Positions 1 to 8,239 of a DNA stretch of 64,000 nucleotides are shown piece after piece. The notes beneath the pieces are model-generated. The model worked only from the letters and a program-made list of their open reading frames with translations. It searched no databases and was not told the DNA's origin. The stretch comes from Pseudomonas fildesensis (lineage in GTDB: Bacteria; Pseudomonadota; Gammaproteobacteria; Pseudomonadales; Pseudomonadaceae): the NCBI RefSeq assembly GCF_001050345.1, contig NZ_LFMW01000007.1, positions 186,001 to 250,000 on the forward strand, in the 5' to 3' direction. Position numbers and translations under genes: made by a program. The stretch's first letter is position 1; each line of letters opens with the position of its first letter.

Positions 1-672
1 CAGGCTTTCGTGCGCCGCTTCGTTCAGCGGGAAGTGAAACAGCTCCGCTTGCTCAAGGTGACGCAGGCGGTAGTCGACGCCGCTGTCGACGTTGACGATG
101 TCGGTGTGCAGCTTGATCAGCGCGATGGCCGGCAGGAAGCGCGCGCGTTGCAGGCCGTCCTTGTACAAACCGTCAGGCACGATGTTCGAGGTGGCGACCA
201 GGGTCACGCCGTTCTTGAACAGCTCTTCCATCAGGGTACCGAGAATCATGGCGTCGGTGATGTCGGACACGAAGAACTCATCGAAGCAGATCACCCGCGC
301 TTCGTCGGAGAAGCGCTTGGCGATGATCGTCAGCGGGTTTTTCTCGCCCGGCAGGGTCTTCATCTCTTCGTGTACGCGCTTCATGAAGCGGTGGAAGTGC
401 GTCCGAACCTTTTCCTTGAACGGCAGCGCTTCGAAGAAGGTGTCCACCAGGTAGGTCTTGCCACGGCCCACGCCACCCCAGAAGTACAGGCCTTTGACCG
501 GTGTGTGGTCTTTCTTGCCAAACAGCTTGCTGAACATCCCTGGCTTGCTTTGCGAAGCCGCGACCAGGTCGTCATACAGGCGTTGCAAATGACGCACCGC
601 GTTTTCCTGGGCAGCGTCATGGAAGAATTCAGGGCGTTTCAGATCAGCTTGATATCGTTCTAGGGGCGTCAT
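1..672 (-). CDS. zapE: Cell division protein ZapE (AFG1-like ATPase), 3' end outside window
   Basis: This AAA-family ATPase associates with the divisome and modulates FtsZ-ring stability. The ATG at 670-672 opens a frame (MTPLERYQADLKRPEFF...) that has no stop before base 1, so only the first 224 residues are present; family members are usually near 360. A Walker A motif GGVGRGKT lies at about residues 66-73, and a Walker B stretch VICFDEFFVSD lies further in, with the FDE typical of the family. It is transcribed leftwards, in the same direction as trpS upstream, but a strong hairpin at 690-722 separates the two. The identification is secure from the motifs and the N-terminal sequence. The gene continues outside the window, so nothing can be said about its C-terminus. 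Confidence 0.9.
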   Translation of the reverse strand, partial: MTPLERYQADLKRPEFFHDAAQENAVRHLQRLYDDLVAASQSKPGMFSKLFGKKDHTPVKGLYFWGGVGRGKTYLVDTFFEALPFKEKVRTHFHRFMKRVHEEMKTLPGEKNPLTIIAKRFSDEARVICFDEFFVSDITDAMILGTLMEELFKNGVTLVATSNIVPDGLYKDGLQRARFLPAIALIKLHTDIVNVDSGVDYRLRHLEQAELFHFPLNEAAHESL

Positions 673-689
673 AATTTCGTTAGCAAGGC

Positions 690-722
690 AACAAAAACGG
701 GCCGTCACTGTAACGACGGCCC
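690..722 (-). terminator. Rho-independent terminator of trpS
   Basis: The stem GGGCCGTC / GACGGCCC encloses an 8-base loop. On the minus strand it is followed by GTTTTTGTT. It lies 30 bases past the trpS stop and just before zapE, so it should end trpS transcripts. Confidence 0.75.
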
Positions 723-751
723 TGGATAATGGCAATCAACCCTTGGTCGGG

Positions 752-2107
752 TTAATCCTCGAGGGGGGTCAGCGCGACGCGCAAGGCGGCGATGGCGGCA
801 TCACGCGACGCATCGTCGGCGAATGGGGCGCTGTCGGCCACTGCGGCGCCGTCCAGCCATACGCTGAAGCTCAGGGCTTCAGTGCGTACGTCCAACGCGT
901 CACCGCTTTGCAGTTGCTTGGTCACCGCGCCGGCGGCTTTACCGTCGGCAAAATTGCGCGACAACAGCAATTGCTCGCCATCAGCGGCCAGCAGGCGGAA
1001 GCGGAAGCTGCCGTCGTCTTCACGAAAACTCACAAAACGCGCGGCTTTCGCGGCTTTCTTCTTGGCACTGACCGGCGCTACTGCCTGGTTGACGAACGAA
1101 CGCAGGCCCACCGCTTCGCGCAACTCGGCGAGGAAAGGCGCCGCCACGGCGCGGGCCTTCTTGGCGCCGATCAGCAGCAGGTCTTCCATGTCCGAAGGGC
1201 GTGACATCAGTTGGTGATAACGCTCGCGCGCCTCGCCCAATTGGCCGTCCAGCAGTTGGAACAGACGGTTCTTCGCTTCGCCCCAACCCAGACCCTGCAG
1301 CAGCTCGCCGCGGAATTCTTCTTGCTGAGCCTTGGTGGCAAACGCCTGGTACAGGGTGAACAGGTGCGAGTTGTCCGGGTCTTTCGCTTCGCCGGGCGCG
1401 CGGGAGTCGGTGACGATCCGCGAGACGGTGTCTTTCATCTCCTTGGCGCTGGTGAACAACGGGATGGTGTTGTCGTAGCTTTTCGACATTTTGCGGCCAT
1501 CCAGGCCCGGCAAGGTCGCGACGCTTTCTTCGATCAACGCCTCGGGCATGGTGAAGAATTCTTTACCGTTGCCGAACAGGTGGTTGAAGCGCTGGCCGAT
1601 GTCGCGAGCCATTTCCACGTGCTGGATCTGGTCACGACCGACCGGCACCTTGTGTGCGTTGAACATCAAAATGTCCGCCGCCATCAGTACCGGGTAGCTG
1701 TACAGGCCCATGGTGATACCCGCATCCGGGTCTTCGCCGGTTTCCACGTTCTTGTCCACCGAGGCCTTGTAGGCGTGGGCGCGGTTGAGCAGGCCCTTGG
1801 CGGCAACGCACGTCAGCAGCCAGGTCAGCTCGGGGATCTCCGGGATGTCGGACTGGCGATAAAACGTCACCCGGTTCACATCCAGGCCACCGGCCAGCCA
1901 GGTCGCGGCGATTTCCATACGCGAGCGCTGGATGCGCTGCGGGTCATCGCACTTGATCAGCGCGTGGTAGTCGGCCAGGAAGTAAAAGGAATCAGCATTG
2001 GCGTCCTGGCTGGCCAGGATCGCCGGGCGGATCGCACCGGCGTAGTTGCCCAGGTGCGGCGTGCCGGTGGTGGTGATGCCGGTGAGGATGCGGGTACGAG
2101 TCGTCAT
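752..2107 (-). CDS. trpS: Tryptophanyl-tRNA synthetase with C-terminal extension
   Basis: This class I aminoacyl-tRNA synthetase charges tRNA-Trp with tryptophan in the cytoplasm. The HIGH-like signature is at residues 15-21 (GTPHLGN) and KMSKS is at 206-210 within GRKMSKSYDN. The protein has 451 residues, against about 330 for the E. coli enzyme. The extra ~110 residues begin after an Ala/Lys-rich linker (near residue 345, AKKKAAKAARF). They contain FRFRLLAADGEQLLLS followed by a helix, which resembles the small DUF1508/YegP fold. From memory, other Pseudomonas TrpS proteins are similarly long, so the extension is probably genus-typical rather than an assembly error. The start is the ATG at 2105-2107. 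The gene stands alone, 24 bases from the hydrolase gene upstream. Confidence 0.95.
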   Translation of the reverse strand: MTTRTRILTGITTTGTPHLGNYAGAIRPAILASQDANADSFYFLADYHALIKCDDPQRIQRSRMEIAATWLAGGLDVNRVTFYRQSDIPEIPELTWLLTCVAAKGLLNRAHAYKASVDKNVETGEDPDAGITMGLYSYPVLMAADILMFNAHKVPVGRDQIQHVEMARDIGQRFNHLFGNGKEFFTMPEALIEESVATLPGLDGRKMSKSYDNTIPLFTSAKEMKDTVSRIVTDSRAPGEAKDPDNSHLFTLYQAFATKAQQEEFRGELLQGLGWGEAKNRLFQLLDGQLGEARERYHQLMSRPSDMEDLLLIGAKKARAVAAPFLAELREAVGLRSFVNQAVAPVSAKKKAAKAARFVSFREDDGSFRFRLLAADGEQLLLSRNFADGKAAGAVTKQLQSGDALDVRTEALSFSVWLDGAAVADSAPFADDASRDAAIAALRVALTPLED

Positions 2108-2131
2108 GGGTAATCGCTTATCAGACTGCTA

Positions 2132-2761
2132 TCAATTCGAGAGGCGCGGCAGTACCAGATCCTTGAGATCGGTCAGCTTGCCATGAAAAAAGTGTCCGCA
2201 TTCTGCCACTTTCAGCAGCTCATGGGGGCGTTTCAGGGCGGCGGACCAGTCGTAGACGGCCTGTGGGTCGACCACTTCGTCGGTTTCCGGCTGGATCAGG
2301 GTCAACGGGCAGTCTTGGGGCAGCACGTCGGTATCGCGCAGGCGCATCACGGCGGCGGCCACCATGAACAGGTGCGCAAGCTTTTCACCCTTGGCTTCCA
2401 GACGGCCACCGAGGCTGGCGGCCACATAGCCACCGAAGGAAAACCCGAGCAGGGTGATCGGCAGGTCGGGGTGTTTTTCCCGCAGCCAGGTGGCGGCCGC
2501 TTCGGCGTCATCCACTTCACCGGTGGCCATGTCGTGTGTACCGGCGCTGGCACCGACGCCACGGTAATTGAAACGTAACGTGATCAGGCCGGCATCGCGC
2601 GCGGTGCGCTGCAGGGTCGATACAACTTTATTGAGCATGGTCCCGCCCTGCACCGGGTTAGGGTGGCAGATCAGCGCCAGGCCACGTGGCTCGGGGTGAT
2701 CCAGGTACAAGGCTTCCAATTGGCCTACCGGGCCATCGATCAAAACAGGGGTTTCACGCAT
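2132..2761 (-). CDS. Alpha/beta-hydrolase of the dienelactone hydrolase/serine aminopeptidase type
   Basis: This is a small cytoplasmic serine hydrolase of about 209 residues; the substrate is unknown. The nucleophile elbow GFSFGG sits near residue 110. A following Asp-containing segment (QPETDEVVDP) and a C-terminal CGHFFHG supply the likely acid and histidine of the triad. The HPNPVQGG stretch near the N-terminus matches the family of conserved Pseudomonas hydrolases adjacent to trpS. The ATG at 2759-2761 gives MRETPVLIDG; a TTG six bases upstream (2765-2767) would add two residues and sits at better spacing (8 nt) from the only GGAG, so the start is uncertain by two codons. It is transcribed in the same direction as trpS, and the genes may be co-transcribed. 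There is no signal peptide. Confidence 0.8.
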   Translation of the reverse strand: MRETPVLIDGPVGQLEALYLDHPEPRGLALICHPNPVQGGTMLNKVVSTLQRTARDAGLITLRFNYRGVGASAGTHDMATGEVDDAEAAATWLREKHPDLPITLLGFSFGGYVAASLGGRLEAKGEKLAHLFMVAAAVMRLRDTDVLPQDCPLTLIQPETDEVVDPQAVYDWSAALKRPHELLKVAECGHFFHGKLTDLKDLVLPRLSN

Positions 2762-2908
2762 GAGCAAGGAATGAACTCCGTGACCTCTCTAGGGGTCGAC
2801 TCGTCTAGCTAAAAGTCTGTGCATGGCATCATTGCGAGCTTAATCGCGGTATACAGCGCAGGTCTGAGCCGTTAACGTAAAGCAAAGCCGTTTATAGAGG
2901 AAGGACTC

Positions 2909-3346
2909 GTGGAACACTCGCTCTTAGTTTGGTTGTTGCCGACTCTTGCCCTGGTTGCCGGTGTCGCCATTGGATTCCTGGTTGCTCGCCTGCTGCCGAA
3001 CGCCGCGCCTAACCGCACGCAGCGTCAGCTGGATGACATTCAGGAACGTTTTGACAGTTATCAGAACGAGGTTGTTACCCACTTCAACAGCACCGCGACC
3101 CTGGTCAAGAAGCTCACTCAGAGCTACCAGGAAGTACAGGATCACCTCGCCGATGGCGCTAACCGCCTGGCCCTCGACGACATCACCCGTCAGCGCCTGC
3201 TGGCCGCGTTGCATTCCGATGCACCGCAAACCCCACGGGAACGCCTGACCCCGCCCCGGGAAAACCAGGAGCCACCACGGGACTATGCGCCAAAAACGCC
3301 GAACGCCCCTGGCATGCTGGATGAGCATTACGGCTTGAAGAAGTAA
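2909..3346 (+). CDS. zapG: Z-ring associated protein ZapG (YhcB/DUF1043 family)
   Basis: This small inner-membrane protein of 145 residues is linked in enterobacteria to divisome and envelope biogenesis. One N-terminal transmembrane helix spans about residues 5-27. It is followed by a polar, coiled-coil-prone segment (RTQRQLDDIQERFDSYQNEV) and a Pro-rich tail, which is the usual YhcB layout. The start is the GTG at 2909, preceded by AGAGGAAGGA, a strong ribosome-binding site at 4-5 nt; no ATG fits the frame. It is transcribed divergently from the hydrolase/trpS pair across about 140 bases. A bidirectional hairpin follows the stop. The identification is by sequence pattern and by the trpS neighbourhood remembered from other Pseudomonas. 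Confidence 0.85.
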   Translation: MEHSLLVWLLPTLALVAGVAIGFLVARLLPNAAPNRTQRQLDDIQERFDSYQNEVVTHFNSTATLVKKLTQSYQEVQDHLADGANRLALDDITRQRLLAALHSDAPQTPRERLTPPRENQEPPRDYAPKTPNAPGMLDEHYGLKK

Positions 3347-3359
3347 GTTATTTTCAGGG

Positions 3360-3405
3360 CAACAAAAAGCCCGGCTGATCGATGATCAGCCGGGCTTTTT
3401 GTTGC
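3360..3405. terminator. Bidirectional terminator between zapG and the ABC exporter
   Basis: A near-perfect palindrome (AAAAAGCCCGGCTGATC / GATCAGCCGGGCTTTTT) has A and T tracts on opposite sides, so it can terminate zapG (+). It could also serve leftward transcription from the exporter gene, whose stop is 219 bases away. Confidence 0.85.
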
Positions 3406-3448
3406 CCTGAAACGGGCGACTCACCCCATTGTGGCAAGCGGGCTTATT

Positions 3449-3567
3449 GTGGCGAGGGAGCTTGCTCCCGTTGGGCTGCGAAGCGGCCCCGCTTTTCTTC
3501 AGTACGACCGCGCAGTCAGGGTTTACGACTGCTGCGCAGCCGAGCGGGAGCAAGCTCCCTCGCCACA
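3449..3567. repeat. REP-like inverted pair (type A: TGTGGCGAGGGAGCTTGCTC)
   Basis: TGTGGCGAGGGAGCTTGCTC at the left end is repeated in inverted orientation at the right end (GAGCAAGCTCCCTCGCCACA), about 75 bases apart, with CTGCGAAGC / CTGCGCAGC internally. A closely related pair lies at 62842-62973. These are typical intergenic Pseudomonas repetitive extragenic palindromes. Confidence 0.85.
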
Positions 3568-3623
3568 GGTACAGTGCTTGCTTTTACCTGATCGGCATAA
3601 GGGCAAGCCCACTCACCAGAGTG

Positions 3624-5345
3624 TTAAACCTCCTGCTCCAGTAGGCGTCCGCTTTCGATCCGCACATGCCGCCCATGGAAGCGCTTGAGGCTGCTGCGGT
3701 GGCCGACGCTGACGATGCTCAGCCCAGGCAGTTCATCGATCAGTGCCTGGTACAACGTCGCCTCATCTTCTTCGTCCATGGCCGAGGTGGCTTCGTCCAT
3801 GTACAGCCATTGCGGCGCGAACAACAACGCGCGGGCAAAGGCCAGGCGCTGCTGCTCACCTGGCGAGAGCATGCGTTGCCAGTGGTTGGCCTCATCCAGA
3901 CGGCTGACCAGGTGCGGCAGGCGGCAGGTTTCCAGGACCTGTGCATAACGTTCCGCCGGGTAGGCGCTGTCGTCCTGTGGATAGCTCAATGCGGCCTTGA
4001 GGGTACCGATCGGCAGGTAAGGCTTCTGCGGCAGGAACAGATAACGCGCCGCCGGTAGCCGAATGCTGCCGTGACCCGCCGGCCAGAGGTGGCCCATCGC
4101 ACGCAGCAAGGTGCTTTTGCCGCTGCCGGAACGCCCGCTGAGCATCAGCCGCTGGCCCGGTTCTACGGTCATGTCGGCATCGGTGAGCAAGTGGCGACCA
4201 TCCGCCAGGTCCATGCCCAGGCCCTGCACCACCAGGCGTTCGCCTTCCGGACGTACATCGATGGCCGCAGGTCGCTGCTCGTTGTCGCTCATGGCCTGAC
4301 TGAAGCTCAGCAGACGATCACTGGTCGCGCGCCAGCTGGCCAGCTCCGTATAGGCGCTGATAAACCAGCTGAAGTTATCCTGCACGTTGCTGAATGCCGA
4401 GTTGATTTGCATCAGCTCACCCAGCTCGATCTTGCCGGTAAAGTAGCGCGGCGCGGCGACGATAAACGGGAAGATAATCGCGATCTGGCTGTAACCGGCG
4501 GTGAAAAAGGTCAGGCGCTTGGACACTTTCATGATGTCCCAGAAGTTATGCCAGACCTTGCCGAAGCGCTCGCTCAAGCGCTGGTTTTCGTTAGGCTCGC
4601 CGTTGTACAGGGCGATGCTCTCGGCGTTCTCGCGCACGCGCACCATGGAGAAGCGAAGGTCCGCTTCGAAACGTTGTTGTTGGTTGCTCAGCCCGATCAG
4701 GCGACGACCGATCAGGTGCGTCAGCCAACTGCCCACGGCGGCATAGAGCAATGCACACCAGAACATGTAGCCGGGAATCGTGACGCCAAACACCTCGATG
4801 CTGCCCGATACACCCCACAGGATGATCGAGAACGACACCAGGCTGACCACGTTGCGCAGCAGCCCCAGCCCGAGGTTCAAGGTGCTGGAGGTGAAGGTGT
4901 TGAGGTCTTCGGAAATCCGCTGGTCCGGGTTGTCGGTGTAGCCGCCCTGCTCCAGCTGGTAGTAATTCTTGTCGGCAAGCCAGCGCGCGAAGTGCTTTTC
5001 GGTGAGCCACGCACGCCAGCGGATGGTCAGCATCTGGGTCAGGTACAGGCGATACACCGCGCCGAGAATCGCCACGGCGGCGATGCCGCCGAAATAGCCG
5101 ATCAATTGCCAGAAGGCCGCCGTGTCCTTGTGCTCCAGCGCGTTGTAGAAATCCTTGTACCAGTGGTTGATCCAAACGGAGATCGCCACGCTGAACAGCG
5201 ACAGGCCAATCACTGCGGCCAGCAACAACCAAGCCTTGCCCTTCTCTTCACTGCGCCAATACGGCGTGATCATCGCCCAGGTTCGGCGGAAGAATTGCCC
5301 ACGCACCGTATCGTTGACCGCGGAATACTCAGCGTTCTGATTCAT
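3624..5345 (-). CDS. SbmA/BacA/YddA-like ABC transporter, fused permease and ATPase
   Basis: This 573-residue half-transporter probably dimerises in the inner membrane. The N-terminal ~340 residues carry about six hydrophobic helices and belong to the SbmA/BacA-like ABC_membrane_2 type (WAMITPYWRSEEKGKAW near residues 19-35). The ATPase follows, with Walker A GRSGSGKST, signature LSPGEQQRLAFARAL and Walker B WLYMDEATSAMDEED. Relatives have been linked to peptide antibiotic, B12 or long-chain acyl transport; the substrate here cannot be read. The start is the ATG at 5343-5345. An 11-bp perfect inverted repeat 36 bases upstream (5381-5408) could be an operator. The gene is monocistronic, with REP elements and a terminator downstream. 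Confidence 0.85.
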   Translation of the reverse strand: MNQNAEYSAVNDTVRGQFFRRTWAMITPYWRSEEKGKAWLLLAAVIGLSLFSVAISVWINHWYKDFYNALEHKDTAAFWQLIGYFGGIAAVAILGAVYRLYLTQMLTIRWRAWLTEKHFARWLADKNYYQLEQGGYTDNPDQRISEDLNTFTSSTLNLGLGLLRNVVSLVSFSIILWGVSGSIEVFGVTIPGYMFWCALLYAAVGSWLTHLIGRRLIGLSNQQQRFEADLRFSMVRVRENAESIALYNGEPNENQRLSERFGKVWHNFWDIMKVSKRLTFFTAGYSQIAIIFPFIVAAPRYFTGKIELGELMQINSAFSNVQDNFSWFISAYTELASWRATSDRLLSFSQAMSDNEQRPAAIDVRPEGERLVVQGLGMDLADGRHLLTDADMTVEPGQRLMLSGRSGSGKSTLLRAMGHLWPAGHGSIRLPAARYLFLPQKPYLPIGTLKAALSYPQDDSAYPAERYAQVLETCRLPHLVSRLDEANHWQRMLSPGEQQRLAFARALLFAPQWLYMDEATSAMDEEDEATLYQALIDELPGLSIVSVGHRSSLKRFHGRHVRIESGRLLEQEV

Positions 5346-5380
5346 CGTTCAGGCTCGACAGGAAAAAGATGACAGGCGTT

Positions 5381-5408
5381 TGAACCGATCATAGACGATC
5401 GGTTCAAG
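5381..5408. promoter_or_regulatory. 11-bp perfect inverted repeat upstream of ABC exporter
   Basis: TTGAACCGATC and its exact reverse complement are separated by six bases. It lies between the end of roxR and the start of the exporter, both on the minus strand. It lacks a T tract on either side, so it is a weak terminator candidate. A dimeric-repressor operator for the exporter is equally possible. No cognate regulator gene is adjacent apart from roxR. Confidence 0.5.
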
Positions 5409-5445
5409 GCTCCGTGCGGCCTGAAGCAGTTTGTTCAGCCGGCGT

Positions 5446-6006
5446 TCAGCGGCGTACCGGGCGCTTCTGCAGTTTGCGTTGCAGGGTGCGACGGTGCATG
5501 CCGAGGGCACGAGCGGTCGCGGAGATATTGCCTTCGTGCTCGGTCAGCACGCGCTGGATGTGTTCCCACTGCAGGCGGTCCACCGACATTGGGTTTTCCG
5601 GCACCAGGGTGTCGAGGTCGGCGTGCTCGGAAAGCAACGCGGCGAGCACGTCGTCAGCGTCGGCAGGCTTGCACAGGTAGTTGCAGGCGCCGCGCTTGAT
5701 GGCCTCGACGGCGGTGGCGATGCTGGAGTAACCCGTGAGGATTACCACGCGCATTTCCGGATCGAGTTCCAGCAGCTTGGGCAACAGCACCAAGCCCGAA
5801 TCACCGTCCATTTTCAGGTCGAGCGCGGCGTAGTCCGGCAGATCGGCCTGGGCGATGGTCAGGCCTTCTTCGGCCGAGCCTGCGGTGCTGACGCGAAAAC
5901 CGCGACGGCTCATAGCGCGCGCCATCACGCGGGTAAAGGTAGCGTCGTCATCTACCAGCAACAGGTGCGGCAGTTCTTCGCCTTCGACTTGGATCTCGTC
6001 ACTCAT
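5446..6006 (-). CDS. roxR: Redox response regulator RoxR (RegA/PrrA family)
   Basis: This 186-residue response regulator pairs with RoxS. The receiver domain occupies residues ~13-130, with acidic pocket VDDD near 18-21 and phospho-acceptor D63 (ALDLKMDG). It ends in a short Fis-type helix-turn-helix (GNISATARALGMHRRTLQRK), the layout of RegA/PrrA/ActR. The ATG at 6004-6006 was chosen because GGAGATATCG precedes it directly; a longer frame to 6066 would begin inside roxS with no ribosome-binding site. It overlaps the end of roxS by 8 bases, so translation is probably coupled. In pseudomonads the pair controls respiratory and cyanide-insensitive oxidase genes. The identification is firm. Confidence 0.9.
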   Translation of the reverse strand: MSDEIQVEGEELPHLLLVDDDATFTRVMARAMSRRGFRVSTAGSAEEGLTIAQADLPDYAALDLKMDGDSGLVLLPKLLELDPEMRVVILTGYSSIATAVEAIKRGACNYLCKPADADDVLAALLSEHADLDTLVPENPMSVDRLQWEHIQRVLTEHEGNISATARALGMHRRTLQRKLQKRPVRR

Positions 6007-7261
6007 CGATATCTCCTCGTGCGACACGGGGCAGGCGCAGCTCGGTGAGCGTGCCGCCTTCCTCATGACTATAGAGCTTCACTGAGCCGCCCGCGCGGGT
6101 CACGCTGGCCTTGCTCAAAAACAGGCCGAGGCCGAAGCCTTTGCCTTTGGTGGTAAAGAAGGGCTTGCCGATTTGCTCGGCAATGGCCAGCGGCACGCCT
6201 GCGCCGTGGTCACGAATGCTGATCGTGAGGTTTTCCACATCCCAGTCCAACTGCACTTCGAGCCCTTCGGGGCAGGCATCGGCGGCGTTGTTCAACAGGT
6301 TGAGCAACGCCTGGGTCAGGTCCGGCGGCGGCGCCAAGCGCGGCACGCTGCCCTGGCCCAGCAGGTGGAAACGGTAACTCGCTTCGGGGCGCATCAGGTG
6401 CCAGCGGTTCAGGGCTTCGTCGAGCCACTGCGTGACGTCCTGCATCTCCACCGCCAGGCGGCGATTGGCTTCGGCGGCGCGCACCAGCTGTTGCAGGGTG
6501 ATCTTGCACTGCTTGACCTGCTCCTGCAGCACGCCGAGGTCATCCTGCAGGGCCGGATCGTGGTGGTCCTGGATCATTTCATTGAGCAGCACACTCATGG
6601 TCGCCAGCGGCGTACCCAGCTCATGGGCCGCGCCGGCAGCCTGGGTGGCGACGGCCAGCAGCTGCTGGTCGCGCAAGCCTTCTTCACGGCGGATGGCGCG
6701 CAGTTCTTCCTGACGGCGCAGCTCTTCGGCCATGCGCGCGGCGAAGAAGGTGATGACCGCAGCGGACAGGGCGAAGCTCAACCACATCCCGTAGATCTGC
6801 AGGTTTTCGCGGGCGATGGGAAAGGTCTGCAACGGATAGAACTGCGCCAGCAGCAGGGTGTAGAGGGTCAGGGCAATGCCCGACAGCACCACCGAGTAAC
6901 GCCACGGCAAGGTCACGGCCGCGATGGTCAGTGGCACCAGATAATAAGAAACGAAGGGATTGGTGGAACCACCTGAGAAGTAAAGCAACACACTGTGGAT
7001 GAACAGGTCGCAGGCCAATTGCAGGGCGTATTCCAGCTCGGTCACCGGCCAGGTGGTGCGCAGCCGGATAGCGGTAAACGCACACAGCACGATGGAAAAC
7101 CCGAGCGTCACCGCCAGTTGCACCCACGGCAGCGGCAACAGGTCGAACCAATAGGCGAGCCCGACGGAGCCGGCCTGCGCGGCCAGCACCAAGGTGCGAA
7201 TGAACGTCAGGCGCCAGAGGTTCTGGCGGGTGGCGGAAGTCAGTTTTACGGCGGCGAGCAT
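5999..7261 (-). CDS. roxS: Redox sensor histidine kinase RoxS (RegB/PrrB family)
   Basis: This 420-residue inner-membrane histidine kinase has about six N-terminal hydrophobic segments (residues ~18-175). The heptad GGSTNPF at about residues 97-103 matches the GGxxNPF quinone-sensing motif known from RegB. Phospho-acceptor H213 lies in AAHELGTPLA. The ATPase domain shows the N box (NNAADACPEG), the G1 box (RDHGAGVP) and the G2 box (KGFGLGLFLSK). It is upstream of and overlaps roxR, forming a two-gene operon. The kinase should respond to the redox state of the ubiquinone pool and phosphorylate RoxR D63. No RegB-type SenC gene is adjacent. The start is the ATG at 7259-7261. Confidence 0.9.
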   Translation of the reverse strand: MLAAVKLTSATRQNLWRLTFIRTLVLAAQAGSVGLAYWFDLLPLPWVQLAVTLGFSIVLCAFTAIRLRTTWPVTELEYALQLACDLFIHSVLLYFSGGSTNPFVSYYLVPLTIAAVTLPWRYSVVLSGIALTLYTLLLAQFYPLQTFPIARENLQIYGMWLSFALSAAVITFFAARMAEELRRQEELRAIRREEGLRDQQLLAVATQAAGAAHELGTPLATMSVLLNEMIQDHHDPALQDDLGVLQEQVKQCKITLQQLVRAAEANRRLAVEMQDVTQWLDEALNRWHLMRPEASYRFHLLGQGSVPRLAPPPDLTQALLNLLNNAADACPEGLEVQLDWDVENLTISIRDHGAGVPLAIAEQIGKPFFTTKGKGFGLGLFLSKASVTRAGGSVKLYSHEEGGTLTELRLPRVARGDIDE

Positions 7262-7510
7262 GAGCTCTCCCGGTGAGCGCTGCAGGCGGATCGGCAGGAG
7301 TATAAACGAAGCGGCGCCTCGGGCATGGGGTGTGTGGCTCTTTGACGCAGGGGCGTCGCAGGTTCAAGCCGCACGCTAAAAGCGGCAAGAAAGCGCGCGT
7401 TTTCAGCTTGCAGCTTGTCGCTTGACTCTTTTTTTCTAATTCGTAAACCCGAAGAACCCGACACCACCGTCTACAGTCATACCGATACGAACAACCCTCA
7501 AGGAGCTTCC

Positions 7511-8221
7511 ATGTCACGTTTCATTCGCAGTGCTGCCGTTCTCTCTCTCGGCGCCGCCACCCTCGCCAGCCTGCCAGCCGTGGCTGCCGATGAACTGCAT
7601 TACAACCAGATCTCCCTGCGCGCCGAAGTCAGCCAGGAAGTGGCCCGCGATCAAATGATCGTCACGCTCTACACCGAGTCCCAAAACACCGACCCGGGCA
7701 AGCTGGCCGCCGAAATCACCACCACCATGAACAAGGCCCTGGCCCAGGCGCGTGAAGTCAAAGACGTGACCCTGCGCCAGGGCAGCCGCAACAGCTACCC
7801 GATCTACGACAACAAGAACCAGAAGATCACCGGCTGGCGTGAACGCGCTGAACTGCGCATGGAAAGCTCAGACTTTGCTGCGCTGTCCAAGCTCACCGGC
7901 GAGATGCTGACCAACCTGAAAATGGACAGCATGGATTTTGCCATCGCCAACTCGACCCGCAAGGCCAGCGAAGATGCCCTGCTCAAGGAAGCGGTCGCCG
8001 CATTCAAGGCACGCGCGCAACTGGCCACCGACGCGCTGGGCGGCAAGGGTTACAAAATCGTCAACCTGAACTTCAACACCAATGGTTATCCACAGCCTTA
8101 CGCACGCGGCGGGATGATGATGAAAGCCGCAGCGATGGATTCAGCACCGACGCCGGAAGTTGAAGCGGGTACCAGCCAGGTATCGATGTCGGCAGACGGC
8201 GTGATTGAAGTGACCCCGTAA
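7511..8221 (+). CDS. Secreted SIMPL-domain (DUF541) protein
   Basis: This 236-residue protein has an N-terminal signal peptide (hydrophobic core ~8-22, cleavage expected near AVAADE) and a single SIMPL/DUF541 domain (LHYNQISLRAEVSQEVARDQ onward), so it is probably periplasmic. The family has no agreed biochemical role; members such as E. coli YggE are linked to oxidative-stress tolerance. The start is the ATG at 7511 after CAAGGAGCTTCC; an upstream in-frame ATG at 7415 lacks a ribosome-binding site and would bury the signal peptide. It is divergent from roxSR. As I recall, the same gene adjoins roxSR in P. aeruginosa. It ends in a strong terminator at 8241. Confidence 0.85.
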   Translation: MSRFIRSAAVLSLGAATLASLPAVAADELHYNQISLRAEVSQEVARDQMIVTLYTESQNTDPGKLAAEITTTMNKALAQAREVKDVTLRQGSRNSYPIYDNKNQKITGWRERAELRMESSDFAALSKLTGEMLTNLKMDSMDFAIANSTRKASEDALLKEAVAAFKARAQLATDALGGKGYKIVNLNFNTNGYPQPYARGGMMMKAAAMDSAPTPEVEAGTSQVSMSADGVIEVTP

Positions 8222-8239
8222 CGTCGCTCCCCTCTATAG

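Noticed and set aside
1211..2113. Long plus-strand frame (300 codons) opposite trpS
   Set aside because: It mirrors a well-supported synthetase gene; its translation is Val/Gly/Arg/His-rich, as expected for the antisense frame of a GC-rich gene, and there is no ribosome-binding site.
4071..5372. Plus-strand frame of 433 codons opposite the ABC exporter
   Set aside because: The exporter has intact Walker and signature motifs on the other strand; the antisense frame shows no recognisable domain.
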